Shown here in pieces: positions 1-7,854 of a stretch of DNA of 64,000 nt. A program made the position numbers and the translations under genes. The DNA comes from Micromonospora sp. NBC_01740. Its GTDB lineage: Bacteria; Actinomycetota; Actinomycetes; Mycobacteriales; Micromonosporaceae. The DNA is taken from the NCBI RefSeq assembly GCF_035920365.1, contig NZ_CP109150.1, forward strand, positions 1,922,001-1,986,000, given 5' to 3'. The notes beneath the pieces were generated by a model. The model made no database searches, was not told where the DNA came from, and saw only the letters and a program-made list of their open reading frames with translations. Position 1 is the first letter of the stretch; each line of letters starts with the position of its first letter.

Positions 1-522
1 CAGCACGGCGGCCGGCGTGCCGGCCAGCTCGGCGGGACGCACGACCGCGCCGGGGTCGACGAGGTCCAGCAGGGCCGCCGGGCCGGCGGCCGGAGGCAGG
101 GCGCGGCGGCGGATGGCGTAGCCCAGGCCCGTGGCCAGCCACTCGAAGAGCCACCGCCCCCGCAGCCGCACCCAGGCCAGGGGCAGCAGCAGCGCGGCCA
201 CCCCCACGGCGGCCAACGTCACCAGCACGCCCCGGCCGGCGGCCGCGACCACGGCGGCCACCGCCACCTGCGTGGCGACGACCTGACCGGCCCGGACACC
301 GGCGCCCCTCCGCCGGCCGGCCGGCTTCCGCGACGGCGGCAGGGCGGCCGGCGGTGCCGGCGCGCCGGCCACGGTGCCGGACGGGCCAGGCGAGCCGATC
401 GGGCCAGCCAGGCCGGACAGACCGGCCGACCCGGGCGGTGCCGGCACGAGCGGCGCGGCGGTCGGGGCGGGATCGTGGCCCGGGGCCGGCCGGTGCGGGC
501 CCGGGCCGGTGGTCACCGTCAC
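1..522 (-). CDS. eccE: Type VII secretion protein EccE, N-terminal part (cut by window edge)
   Basis: This is the first 174 codons of an EccE-like membrane component of an ESX secretion machine; the rest lies outside the window. The GTG start at 520-522 is chosen because GAGGAGG sits just upstream. Residues 1-75 are a Pro/Gly/Ala-rich cytoplasmic tail. The RAGQVVATQ stretch near residue 78 and two closely spaced hydrophobic helices at about 83-118 follow, then RGRWLFEWLATGLGY at about 121-135, which is typical of EccE. It is divergent from the two WXG100 genes at 769-1418, the expected cargo of the same machine. EccE normally caps the membrane complex on its periplasmic side; here the catalytic-looking C-terminal domain cannot be seen. 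Confidence 0.85.
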   Translation of the reverse strand, partial: MTVTTGPGPHRPAPGHDPAPTAAPLVPAPPGSAGLSGLAGPIGSPGPSGTVAGAPAPPAALPPSRKPAGRRRGAGVRAGQVVATQVAVAAVVAAAGRGVLVTLAAVGVAALLLPLAWVRLRGRWLFEWLATGLGYAIRRRALPPAAGPAALLDLVDPGAVVRPAELAGTPAAVL

Positions 523-768
523 CGTGCCTCCTCGACCGGTCACTCGCCGCGACATCGACGCCGCCCATCGTAAGGGGAGCGTCCGGCGGGATGGGGGCCG
601 CAGTCGTCCACAGGGGATGGCCACGGGGTAGCAGAACCGCGACGGTACCGCTACCGTCAGCGACGAGTTTCGCTGACCCCGCGCCCGCCACGCTCGATGT
701 CCGGGCGGCGCGAGCGGCGCGCCCGGTGGGCGGGTGCGCTCACGGCCAGCCACGACCGAGGAGACGAG

Positions 769-1101
769 GTGACGTCCCGGGTGTCCCAGACCCAGGCAGA
801 AGCAGCGGTGATGCAGCAGACCGCCGCGAAGTTCGAGCAGGTCGACCAGTCCCTGCAGTCCATGCTGAGCAGCCTGATGGCCGAGTTGGAGGTGTTGCAG
901 CAGGCCTGGCGGGGTGCCGGCGGGCGCTCGTTCGAGCAGGTCAAGCAGCAGTGGGCACAGGACCAGGCGGCGCTTCAGCGGGCGCTGCGGGAGACCGCCG
1001 GCGCCGTCCGCACGGCCGGCCGGCACTACGACGTCTCGGACGCCGAGGCCGCCAGCCGGGTGTCCACCACCAACCGCGGCGGCATCCAGCTGCCGCTCTG
1101 A
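769..1101 (+). CDS. WXG100 family protein (CFP-10/EsxB-like)
   Basis: This 110-residue helical-hairpin protein is a type VII secretion substrate that should pair with the product of the next gene. The WXG turn is W47-R48-G49. A C-terminal YxxxD export signal is visible as HYDVSDAE near residue 80-88. The GTG start at 769 is preferred over an upstream in-frame ATG at 697 because GAGGAGACGAG precedes it and because 110 residues is the normal family length, while the extra 24 residues are arginine-rich and look non-coding. Only 26 bases separate it from the next WXG100 gene, so the two are probably co-transcribed. Confidence 0.88.
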   Translation: MTSRVSQTQAEAAVMQQTAAKFEQVDQSLQSMLSSLMAELEVLQQAWRGAGGRSFEQVKQQWAQDQAALQRALRETAGAVRTAGRHYDVSDAEAASRVSTTNRGGIQLPL

Positions 1102-1127
1102 CCCGGTCCCGGGGGAGGAGACATCCG

Positions 1128-1418
1128 ATGGACGGTGTACTGGTCGTCAACTTCGCCGCCCTGCAACAGGCGAGCGCGGACATCCAGAAGGCGCTGAACG
1201 CGCTCGACTCGCAGCTCGGGCAGCTCGAACGGGACGCCGCCCCGCTCGTGGCGAGCTGGTCCGGCGAGGCCCTCCAGGCCTACGAGCAGCGGCAGCGCCG
1301 CTGGCGGTCGGCCTCGCAGGACCTCCAGGTCATGCTGCGCGACATCAAGCTCGCGGTGGACGACTCCGCCGCCGACTACCTCGACACGGAGAAGAAGAAC
1401 GTCGGCCTGTTCCAGTAG
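1128..1418 (+). CDS. WXG100 family protein (ESAT-6/EsxA-like)
   Basis: This is the second member of the Esx pair: 96 residues, with W44-S45-G46 at the helix turn and a C-terminal YLDTE that fits the YxxxD/E export signal. GGGGGAGGAG lies 7 bases before the ATG. It is expected to form a four-helix heterodimer with the upstream protein and to leave through the ESX channel whose EccE is encoded divergently at 1-522. A hairpin follows the stop. Neither an FtsK-type EccC motor nor EccB/EccD is in the window, so the rest of the locus must lie to the left. Confidence 0.88.
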   Translation: MDGVLVVNFAALQQASADIQKALNALDSQLGQLERDAAPLVASWSGEALQAYEQRQRRWRSASQDLQVMLRDIKLAVDDSAADYLDTEKKNVGLFQ

Positions 1419-1430
1419 GCCCCGCCCGGT

Positions 1431-1463
1431 GGTGGCGTCGATCGTGAGCCGGTCGACGCCACC
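1431..1463. terminator. Hairpin after the Esx pair
   Basis: A perfect 11-base-pair stem (GGTGGCGTCGA pairing with TCGACGCCACC) with an 11-base loop starts 12 bases after the esx stop. There is no T-run, as is usual in this GC range. It could serve the + strand esx operon and, read backwards, the mycP transcript that converges on it. Confidence 0.6.
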
Positions 1464-1506
1464 ATCGGCCGTTCCGGGCGACCGCCGACGGTGGACGACC
1501 CCGGAC

Positions 1507-1576
1507 GCGACGGCCGTAGACCGCAGGCCGGGTCAGGCGGGGCGACGGCCGTAGGCCGCCGGCCGGGTCAGGCGGG
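1507..1576. repeat. 35-bp direct duplication spanning the mycP stop
   Basis: Two adjacent 35-base copies (1507-1541 and 1542-1576) start with GCGACGGCCGTAG and end with GGTCAGGCGGG; they differ at only two positions. The second copy contains the TGA of mycP (TCA at 1568-1570), so the repeat is a duplication of the gene's own 3' end into the downstream spacer. Confidence 0.8.
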
Positions 1577-2845
1577 GTCGGCCGGCCGCCAGCGGCGGCG
1601 GGTCCCGCGCGGCACGACGAGCGCCAGCAGTGCCGCCAGTGCCACCACCGCCCCGCTGGCCCCCGCCACCAGCAGCGCCCGGTCCCGGGCCGCCGCCCGG
1701 CGGGCCCGCTGCGCCAGCACCGCCGGTTCGGCCCGGTCGTCCGCGAGCGCGCTGACCTGGCGCGTCAGCTCCGACGTGCCCCCGGTCTCGGTGACCGCCC
1801 GGTACGGGTTCAGCACCCCCGCGCCGTACCCGCCGCCCCGACCGTCGCCCGGGGCAGGATCGGCGGTCGCCACGATCCGCTGCGCCACCTGCGCCGCGGT
1901 CAGCTCCGGCCGGTACTGGCGCAGCAGCGCGGCGGTGGCCGCCACGAAGGGCGCCGCATAGCTGGTGCCCTCGGCCCGGTGGTGGCCCTCGCCGGGGGCG
2001 GCCATCAGCACGTCGCTGCCCGGGGCGACCAGGTCGACGTACGAGCCGGTCTGGGAGAACGGTGCCCGTGTCCCGTCCGCCCCGATCGCGCCCACCCCGA
2101 GCACCCCCTCGTACGCGGCCGGGTAGGGCCGGGGGTCACCGGCGTCGTGCAGGTTCCCGGCGGCGGCCACCACGACCACGTCCCGGTCGACCGCGTAGCC
2201 GATCGCGGCCCGCACCGCCGGGTCGTCCGCGTACAGGACGACGGAGAGATTGAGCACGTCGGCGTCGTGGTCGACCGCCCAGCGGACGGCACGGGCGAAG
2301 TCCCCGGCGCTGACCGTGCGCCCCGACTCCCGCCCCTCGACCACCTGCTGCTCGCTGACCCGTACCGGCAGGATCCGGGCGCCCGGGGCCAGCCCCCGGA
2401 ACGCCGTCCCGTCGCGGGGAGCGGCGGCGATGATGCTCGCCACGCCGGTGCCGTGGCCGGCGCAGTCCCGGCTGCCGTCGCTACCCGGGTCGAGCAGGTC
2501 GGTGCCGTCGAGCACCCGGCCGGTCAGCTGCGGGTGCCGCCGGTCCACCCCCGAGTCGATCACCGCCACCGTCACCCCGGTGCCGGTGGCGAGCGGTGCC
2601 AGCCGCTCCGGGGCGTACCGCTGCTGGGGCCAGGGGCGCGCGGACACCGGCCGAACCGGGGCGAGGGGCGAGGCGCAGCCGGGGGCCGCACGCGCGGCGG
2701 TCGGCGCGGATGCGGACCAGCCGGCCGGCACCGGGCCGGGGGCGGGCCCGGCCGGGCGGCCGGCGATCGTGGGGGCGGCCGGGACGGCCGTCAGCAACGC
2801 CGTCGTGAGGGCGGCGAGGAGCGGGCGTGAGGGGGACCGGGACAT
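1568..2845 (-). CDS. mycP: Type VII secretion-associated serine protease, mycosin (S8 subtilase)
   Basis: This 425-residue membrane-anchored subtilase belongs with ESX systems, where mycosins act on the periplasmic side of the membrane and stabilise or process the secretion complex. The catalytic triad is visible: D97 in AVIDSG, H131 in GHGTGVAS, and S295 in GTSYAAP, with the oxyanion N231. Residues 1-29 form a signal peptide. A single hydrophobic helix (about 395-415) followed by RGTRRRWR anchors the C terminus. ATG at 2843-2845 is chosen because GGAGG lies 8 bases upstream; a longer reading starting at 2911 has no such site. The gene converges on the Esx pair. The 3' end is partly duplicated downstream. 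Confidence 0.92.
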   Translation of the reverse strand: MSRSPSRPLLAALTTALLTAVPAAPTIAGRPAGPAPGPVPAGWSASAPTAARAAPGCASPLAPVRPVSARPWPQQRYAPERLAPLATGTGVTVAVIDSGVDRRHPQLTGRVLDGTDLLDPGSDGSRDCAGHGTGVASIIAAAPRDGTAFRGLAPGARILPVRVSEQQVVEGRESGRTVSAGDFARAVRWAVDHDADVLNLSVVLYADDPAVRAAIGYAVDRDVVVVAAAGNLHDAGDPRPYPAAYEGVLGVGAIGADGTRAPFSQTGSYVDLVAPGSDVLMAAPGEGHHRAEGTSYAAPFVAATAALLRQYRPELTAAQVAQRIVATADPAPGDGRGGGYGAGVLNPYRAVTETGGTSELTRQVSALADDRAEPAVLAQRARRAAARDRALLVAGASGAVVALAALLALVVPRGTRRRWRPADPA

Positions 2846-2997
2846 CGACCGCCTCCGTATCGTGTCGACTCCGGAACGGGATGTTAGCGCTTGTGGCGGC
2901 CCCGGGCGCACCGCTGCCGGCCAGCGATTGTGATCTTGCTTCTACCTTGTAGGTTGTACGCGATACCTATGGCCTGTGCGCGGGAGGAGGGGTGGCC

Positions 2998-5900
2998 GTG
3001 ACCGAGTGGGAGCCGGCCACCGACGCCGAAGCGGCGATGCGGGACGCGCTACGCGCCAACGACCAACAGCTCTACTTCCGCGTCCTGGCCCGGACCGAAC
3101 TGCTGTTGCCGGTCTCCGCCGAGGCGCTCGCGGGGACGGCACCTGTGGGCTGGGGCACCTGGAGCACAGGTGGCCGTACCCACGTGCTGGCGTTCACCTC
3201 CGGTGCGGCGGTGCGCGCCTGCCTCGGCGAGCACGGCGGTGCCGTCCGGCGCATCTCGTACGCCGATCTGTCCGACAGCTGGCCCGACCACGAGTGGTGG
3301 CTGGCGGTCAATCCCGGGCTGCCCATCGAGGGTTACCTGCCGGCCTGGTTCGTCGCCCAACTCTCCCGGGGCGACGTCCGGCTGCCCGGCCGCACCATGG
3401 GTGCGCGGGCCCGGCTGGAACGCGTGGAGACGGCCGCCCGGGCGCGGGCCCAGGCCACCGGTCAGGACACGTCGGGCGGGCCGGCGACCGGGCCGACCAC
3501 CGGTGTGGCCCGGCCCGACGGCACGCTCCGGCCCGAGCCCACGGCCGCGTCGGCCACCGGCCGGATCCCCGCACCCGCCCGACCCGGCCCGGCCCACCCG
3601 CTCGTCCCGCCCACGCCCCCGGCGGACCACCTGGATGCGCGGCGCGGCGACCCGACGGCCGGCGGACCCGCCCGGTTCGACGCCGTGGCGGCCCCCGACC
3701 GGCTCCCGCCGCCGCGCCCCGCGCCGCTCACCGAGCGCCCGAGGGGCCTGCCGACGCCCGACGCCCACCCCTCGCCGTCGACAAACGGTCGCCCGGCCGG
3801 GGAGGCCCCGGAGCGGCCGAACCGGTCGTTCTTCGAGCCGGCCTCCGGTCGCGCGGCCGCCCACCGGCAGGAGGCGCTGCGCTCGGGCGAGCGGGCGGTT
3901 CCGCCGTCCCGCCTCGCACCCGGCAGCCAGCCGTTCCCCCGCCGCCGGCCGCTCGGGGAGCCGGTACCGGGGGAGGCGACCCACCCGATCCCGAGCGCCC
4001 CGGCCGGAGCGGAACCGACGCACGCCTTCACGTCGCCGACTGCGGAACCGACCCACGCCTTCACGGCGCCTGCCGGCGAGCCGACCCACCCCTTCACGTC
4101 GCCGACCGCGGAAGAGACCCGCGCCTTCGCGGTGCCGACCGCGGAACCGACCCACGCGTTCACGGTGCCCGCCGGTGAGCCGACCCACGCCTTCACGTCG
4201 CCGACCGCGGAACCGACCCATGCCTTCGCGGCGCCCGGCGGGGAGCCCACCCGGGCCTTCGCGATGCCCGGAGGCGAGGCCACGCAGGTGCTGCCGCCGC
4301 GCGGGCCCGGCGAGGACGCCACCCGGGACCTCCGGGCCCCCGCCTCGGATCCCGGCCCGCCATCACCGGCGTACGGCGCAGACCGACCGCAGCCGGCCGA
4401 GGACCTCACCCAGGCGCTGCCGCGCCGGCAGACCACCCCCGAGCCGGTCGGGCCGGAGCCGGTGGCGGACGCGGAACCGGTCTCCGGGCCACCCGCCCCC
4501 CGTCGCGGGTTCACGCCCATCGTCATAGAGGGCACCGTCATCGAGTCGCGGGACCTCACCGGACCGCCTGCCCCCGAGTCGGCCCCACCCGCCGAGGAGA
4601 CCGTCTCGCTGTTCGAGCCGGTCCGGCGCCGCCGGGAACCGGTGACCGCCGCCACCGCCGAACCCGCACCGCCCGCGCCCGCCCACCCGTCGTCGCCCGC
4701 CGACACCGTGCGGTCCGCCGCCCCGTCGTGGTCCGGCGACGCCACCGCTTCCCTGGATCCGACCGTGTCCCTCGATCGGACGCAGCCGGTCGTGTCGTCG
4801 GGCGACGCGACGGTTTCCCTGGATCCGACGGTGTCCCTGGACCGGACGCAGCCGGTCGTGTCGTCGGGCGATGCGACGGTTCCCCTGGATCCGACGGTGT
4901 CCCTGGACCGGACGCAGCCAGTTGTGTCGTCGGGTGACGCGACCGTGTCCCTGGATCCGACGGTGTCTCTCGATCGGACGCAGCCGGTCGTGTCGTCGGG
5001 CGATGCCACGGTGTCTCTGGACCCGACGGTGTCCCTGGACCGGACGCAGCCGGTCGTGTCGTCGGGCGACGCGACCGTGTCTCTGGACCCGACCGTGTCC
5101 CTCGATCCGGGGCCGCCTGCCGACGCGGCGTGGCCCGGAGACCCGACCGTTTCCCTCGGATCCGGGCCGCCCGCCGACGCGTGGTCCGGGGATCCGACGG
5201 TGCCGACCAGCGTCGCCGCGCCCGCACCGGCGACGGACGGCGCCGCCCGACAGGGGGACGCGACCGACGAGGGCGTTCCCGACGCCGGGCCGGCGGAGGA
5301 CCCCGGTCCGCCGGTCGCCGAGGAGCCGGTCACCGCTCCCCTGACCGGAAGCGCGGACGTGTCGTCGGGTGCCGGTCCCGTGCCGGTCGCCTTCGAGCCG
5401 GCCAACGAGGTCGAGGAGAACCTGCTCGACGCCGCCGGCGCCGGCAGCACCGACACCTTCCTGTCCACCCTGCTGCTGGCCCGCGTGCTGCTGCCGGTGG
5501 CGGCAGACTCCGCGCCGGGCAGCCGGCCCGGCGAGCCCGGCTTCGTCTGGCGTACGGAGGAACTGGACGGCGAGAAGTTCGTGGTGGTGCACACCTCGCC
5601 GGAGCGGCTCGCCGACCACACCGACGCGACCGTCGAGACCATCGAGGTGAAGTTCGTCCAGTTGATCCGTCGCTGGCCGGACGAGTCCTGGTCGTTCGCG
5701 GTCAACCCGGGCACCCCGGTCGGGGCGAAGCTGCCCGGTGAGCAGATCGTCGGGCTGGCCAACTGGGCGGCGGAGGTGGGACTCGGCGACGACATCGAGA
5801 CCGAGCCGCCCGCCGCCGAGGAACCGGTGAGCCGCCCCCGCTACGCCCCGCCCGCGCCCGACCCGGCGCGGCCGATCGTGATGCAGAAGGCGGTCGCGCC

Positions 5901-6351
5901 CAGCCAGCTCGCGTACTACCTGGAGCGGGGCTACGACCGGGTCTCCGGCTTCGTGCACCGGGCCGGCGAGCTGGCCCACCTCAACACCCCGGCCCAGTTG
6001 CACGACGCGCTCGGCCTGGGCTACCCGGATTCCCCCTTCGCCCGCGACGCCGGCGAGATCTACGTGCTGCGCTGGCCCGCGCACCGGCCGAGCCTCTACC
6101 GCATCCCGTACGGCGGGCAGAACGAGGCCGCCATGCGGGCTATGGAGGGCTGGGTCATCGAGCGCCCGCCGTTCCGGGGCAACGGGTTCGCGCCGGGCGA
6201 GAGCAGCGACGTGGTGGCCGAGTTCAAGGTGGACAGCGCCCGGCTGCCGCACGGCGCGCAGCTGTGGCGGATCGGCGCGGACGGCACCGAACGGGTGGTC
6301 GCCATCCTCGACACGGACGCGCTGCGGTGGCGACAGGTCGGTGAGCAGTGA
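2998..6351 (+). CDS. Giant SseB-domain protein with disordered threonine-motif arrays
   Basis: This protein has about 1117 residues. Residues 1-125 and about 796-935 are two SseB-like alpha/beta domains; both contain a DHEWW/DESW-type tryptophan motif followed by FAVNPG or LAVNPG. The last 150 residues form a third, unrecognised globular domain with LYRIPYGGQNEA and ERPPFRGNGFAP. Between them lies about 660 residues of Pro/Ala/Glu-rich low complexity. It includes eight 11-residue units (EPTHAF...) and six 22-residue units (GDATVSLDPTVSLD...). I count 31 sites of the form [DE]-x-T-x-x-[ILVF] there. GTG 2998 is preferred to GTG 2992 because AGGAGG is 7 bases away from it and only 1 base from 2992. 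It overlaps the next gene by 4 bases and sits beside the ESX genes. Function is unknown; a phospho-threonine scaffold is my inference. Confidence 0.8.
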   Translation: MTEWEPATDAEAAMRDALRANDQQLYFRVLARTELLLPVSAEALAGTAPVGWGTWSTGGRTHVLAFTSGAAVRACLGEHGGAVRRISYADLSDSWPDHEWWLAVNPGLPIEGYLPAWFVAQLSRGDVRLPGRTMGARARLERVETAARARAQATGQDTSGGPATGPTTGVARPDGTLRPEPTAASATGRIPAPARPGPAHPLVPPTPPADHLDARRGDPTAGGPARFDAVAAPDRLPPPRPAPLTERPRGLPTPDAHPSPSTNGRPAGEAPERPNRSFFEPASGRAAAHRQEALRSGERAVPPSRLAPGSQPFPRRRPLGEPVPGEATHPIPSAPAGAEPTHAFTSPTAEPTHAFTAPAGEPTHPFTSPTAEETRAFAVPTAEPTHAFTVPAGEPTHAFTSPTAEPTHAFAAPGGEPTRAFAMPGGEATQVLPPRGPGEDATRDLRAPASDPGPPSPAYGADRPQPAEDLTQALPRRQTTPEPVGPEPVADAEPVSGPPAPRRGFTPIVIEGTVIESRDLTGPPAPESAPPAEETVSLFEPVRRRREPVTAATAEPAPPAPAHPSSPADTVRSAAPSWSGDATASLDPTVSLDRTQPVVSSGDATVSLDPTVSLDRTQPVVSSGDATVPLDPTVSLDRTQPVVSSGDATVSLDPTVSLDRTQPVVSSGDATVSLDPTVSLDRTQPVVSSGDATVSLDPTVSLDPGPPADAAWPGDPTVSLGSGPPADAWSGDPTVPTSVAAPAPATDGAARQGDATDEGVPDAGPAEDPGPPVAEEPVTAPLTGSADVSSGAGPVPVAFEPANEVEENLLDAAGAGSTDTFLSTLLLARVLLPVAADSAPGSRPGEPGFVWRTEELDGEKFVVVHTSPERLADHTDATVETIEVKFVQLIRRWPDESWSFAVNPGTPVGAKLPGEQIVGLANWAAEVGLGDDIETEPPAAEEPVSRPRYAPPAPDPARPIVMQKAVAPSQLAYYLERGYDRVSGFVHRAGELAHLNTPAQLHDALGLGYPDSPFARDAGEIYVLRWPAHRPSLYRIPYGGQNEAAMRAMEGWVIERPPFRGNGFAPGESSDVVAEFKVDSARLPHGAQLWRIGADGTERVVAILDTDALRWRQVGEQ
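4012..4275 (+). repeat. Eight 33-bp coding repeats (EPTHAF units)
   Basis: Eight in-frame 11-codon units run from 4012 to 4275. Each starts with E[PE]T[HR][AP]F and ends with a Pro-x-Ala or Pro-x-Gly spacer. The DNA copies are diverged at third positions while the Thr with acidic -2 and Phe +3 is kept in every unit. A ninth, more diverged unit (EATQVL) follows at 4276. Confidence 0.9.
4735..5130 (+). repeat. Six 66-bp coding repeats (GDATVSLDPTVSLDRTQPVV units)
   Basis: Six in-frame 22-codon units begin at 4735, 4801, 4867, 4933, 4999 and 5065. The first five end in SS; the last diverges after its second TVSLD. Copies are close to identical in protein and only slightly different in DNA, so they are younger than the 33-bp array. 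Each full unit holds three acidic-x-Thr-x-x-hydrophobic sites. Confidence 0.95.
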
Positions 6352-6713
6352 CGCGCGACGGCTACGTGGCCCGCTGGAAGGGCCGGGAGTACCAGGCGAG
6401 CCCGGACGGCGACGACGTCCGGCTCTACCAGCCGGAGCCGGGCGAGGGCTTCGAGGAGATCCGCCCCGGCCGCTACGTCCGGGTGCTGCCGGCCACCGAG
6501 CTCGACGACCTGGCGTACGTGCGGACCACCTGCACCTGGCAGGGGCAGCCGTTCATCGTCCTCGGCGAGCACGACGGCTGGCTGCGGGTGGAGTACACGG
6601 GCGGACGCTGGCCGGTGGCCCGGGCGATGGGGCTGGAGGTCTTCGACTTCGGCGTCTACCAGGGCTGGGCGCCCGCCGCCGAGGTCGCCGACCTGCGCGA
6701 GCAGCGGGTCTGA
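6348..6713 (+). CDS. Hypothetical protein coupled to the SseB-domain gene
   Basis: The 121-residue product is soluble, acidic and rich in aromatic residues (YVARWKGREYQA at the start, WLRVEYTGGRWPVARAMGLEVFDFGVYQGWAP near the end is split here only in part). I do not recognise a family. The GTG start overlaps the upstream stop (GTGA at 6348-6351), so it is translated together with the giant SseB protein and probably works with it. It has no signal peptide or membrane helix. Its stop is one base away from the stop of the convergent hydrolase gene. Confidence 0.75.
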   Translation: MTRDGYVARWKGREYQASPDGDDVRLYQPEPGEGFEEIRPGRYVRVLPATELDDLAYVRTTCTWQGQPFIVLGEHDGWLRVEYTGGRWPVARAMGLEVFDFGVYQGWAPAAEVADLREQRV

Positions 6714-6714
6714 C

Positions 6715-7647
6715 TCAGGACTTCGCCCAGCGCAGGACCTCGCCCAGCACCAGGTCGCCGGCCTCCATGTGCGGGAAGTGCCCGATGTCGTCCAGGAGCC
6801 GCCACTCGTAGGGCGCGACCACGTACCGGCCGGAGCCCTGGGCGGTACGCGGCAGGGAAGCCTCGTCGAGCGCGCCGTGCAGCTGGAGGGTCGGCGTGAT
6901 CAGCGGCTTCTGCATCAGCCGGACGAAGCGGTAGCCGTGCAGGCGGAGCACCGAGCGGAACGCCCAGCGGTAGCCCTCCAGGGCGCAGAACGCGGCCTGC
7001 GGGATGCGCATGGCCTCCCGGCACCGCTGGGCGTACGCCTCGAAGCCCGGCCCGTCGACCCAGCGCGGCCCGCCCCAGCGGCGCAGCATCTCCTCGACGG
7101 CCGCCGCGTCGTCGCGGGTCAGCACGTGCTCGTAGCGGGGCAGCTGGAACTTCAGGGTGGGCGTGGCGGCGGCGAACTGCCCGCGCGGGTCGGCGAAGAT
7201 CGCGGCCCGCAGCCGCAGCGGGTGGGGGGCGCCGAGCACCACCAGCCGGCGGACCAACGACGGGTGGAACGAGGCCACCGTCCACGCGATCATGCCGCCG
7301 ACGCCGGTGCCCACCACGGTGGCGGAGCGTTCGCCGAGGGCCCGGATCAGGCCGGCGACGTCGGCCGCGAGGGTGTAGCCGTCGTACCCCCGGGGCGGCT
7401 TGTCGCTGGCGCCGTAGCCGCGCAGGTCGACCGCGACGGCCCGGAAGCCGGCGTCGGCGATCGCCGGCAGCATCTCGTGCCAGGCCCACCAGTGCTCGGG
7501 GAAGCCGTGCAGGAAGAGCACCATCGGGCCGGTGCCGGCCTCCACGACGTGGAAGCGACTGCCGTTGGCGCCGACGAACCGGTGCGTCCACGGCCCCTCG
7601 GTGAGGACGCAGGACTCGTCGACGGGCCCGCCGCGCTGCTCGGTCAT
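6715..7647 (-). CDS. Alpha/beta-hydrolase fold protein lacking the usual nucleophile
   Basis: The 310-residue protein has the fold and motifs of the epoxide hydrolase/haloalkane dehalogenase group: HGFPEHWWAW oxyanion region, DLRGYGASDKP, a helical cap, and a C-terminal GHFPHME with the general-base His. The nucleophile elbow, normally G-x-S-x-G or G-x-D-x-G, reads G-T-G-V-G-G here, so the nucleophile position is Gly. The codons (GGC ACC GGC GTC GGC GGC, read on the minus strand near 7308-7325) leave no ambiguity. A candidate acid lies in HGALDEASLP. It may be a non-catalytic or unusual hydrolase. ATG 7645-7647 is the chosen start; a longer reading from 7824 runs through a terminator hairpin. 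Confidence 0.82.
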   Translation of the reverse strand: MTEQRGGPVDESCVLTEGPWTHRFVGANGSRFHVVEAGTGPMVLFLHGFPEHWWAWHEMLPAIADAGFRAVAVDLRGYGASDKPPRGYDGYTLAADVAGLIRALGERSATVVGTGVGGMIAWTVASFHPSLVRRLVVLGAPHPLRLRAAIFADPRGQFAAATPTLKFQLPRYEHVLTRDDAAAVEEMLRRWGGPRWVDGPGFEAYAQRCREAMRIPQAAFCALEGYRWAFRSVLRLHGYRFVRLMQKPLITPTLQLHGALDEASLPRTAQGSGRYVVAPYEWRLLDDIGHFPHMEAGDLVLGEVLRWAKS

Positions 7648-7793
7648 GGCAGACAGCCTAGGACCCCGGTGCCGGTCACCCCCGACGCCGACCCACGTCG
7701 TGGTCGGGATCGCTCGCGGGACTCCCCGCCCCGGCTGGCGGCGCTGGGGCCACCGTGCCGCCTGGCCGTCGGGTCGGTGGGTGGCGGAAAGGG

Positions 7794-7826
7794 CGATGCC
7801 CGGGCAGGTGACCTGCCCGGGCATCG
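7794..7826. terminator. Strong hairpin downstream of the M6 protease gene
   Basis: A nearly loop-free inverted repeat, CGATGCCCGGGCAGGT then its exact complement after one base, lies 28 bases beyond the stop of the protease gene at 7855. It fits a factor-independent terminator for that minus-strand gene. Confidence 0.75.
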
Positions 7827-7854
7827 CGTGGTGCTGGTGGTGCGGGATCAGCGA

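Noticed and set aside
2846..2997. Defined -35/-10 promoters for mycP and the SseB gene
   Set aside because: AT-rich words are present (TTGCTTCTACCTTGTAGG) but no convincing pair with correct spacing could be fixed.
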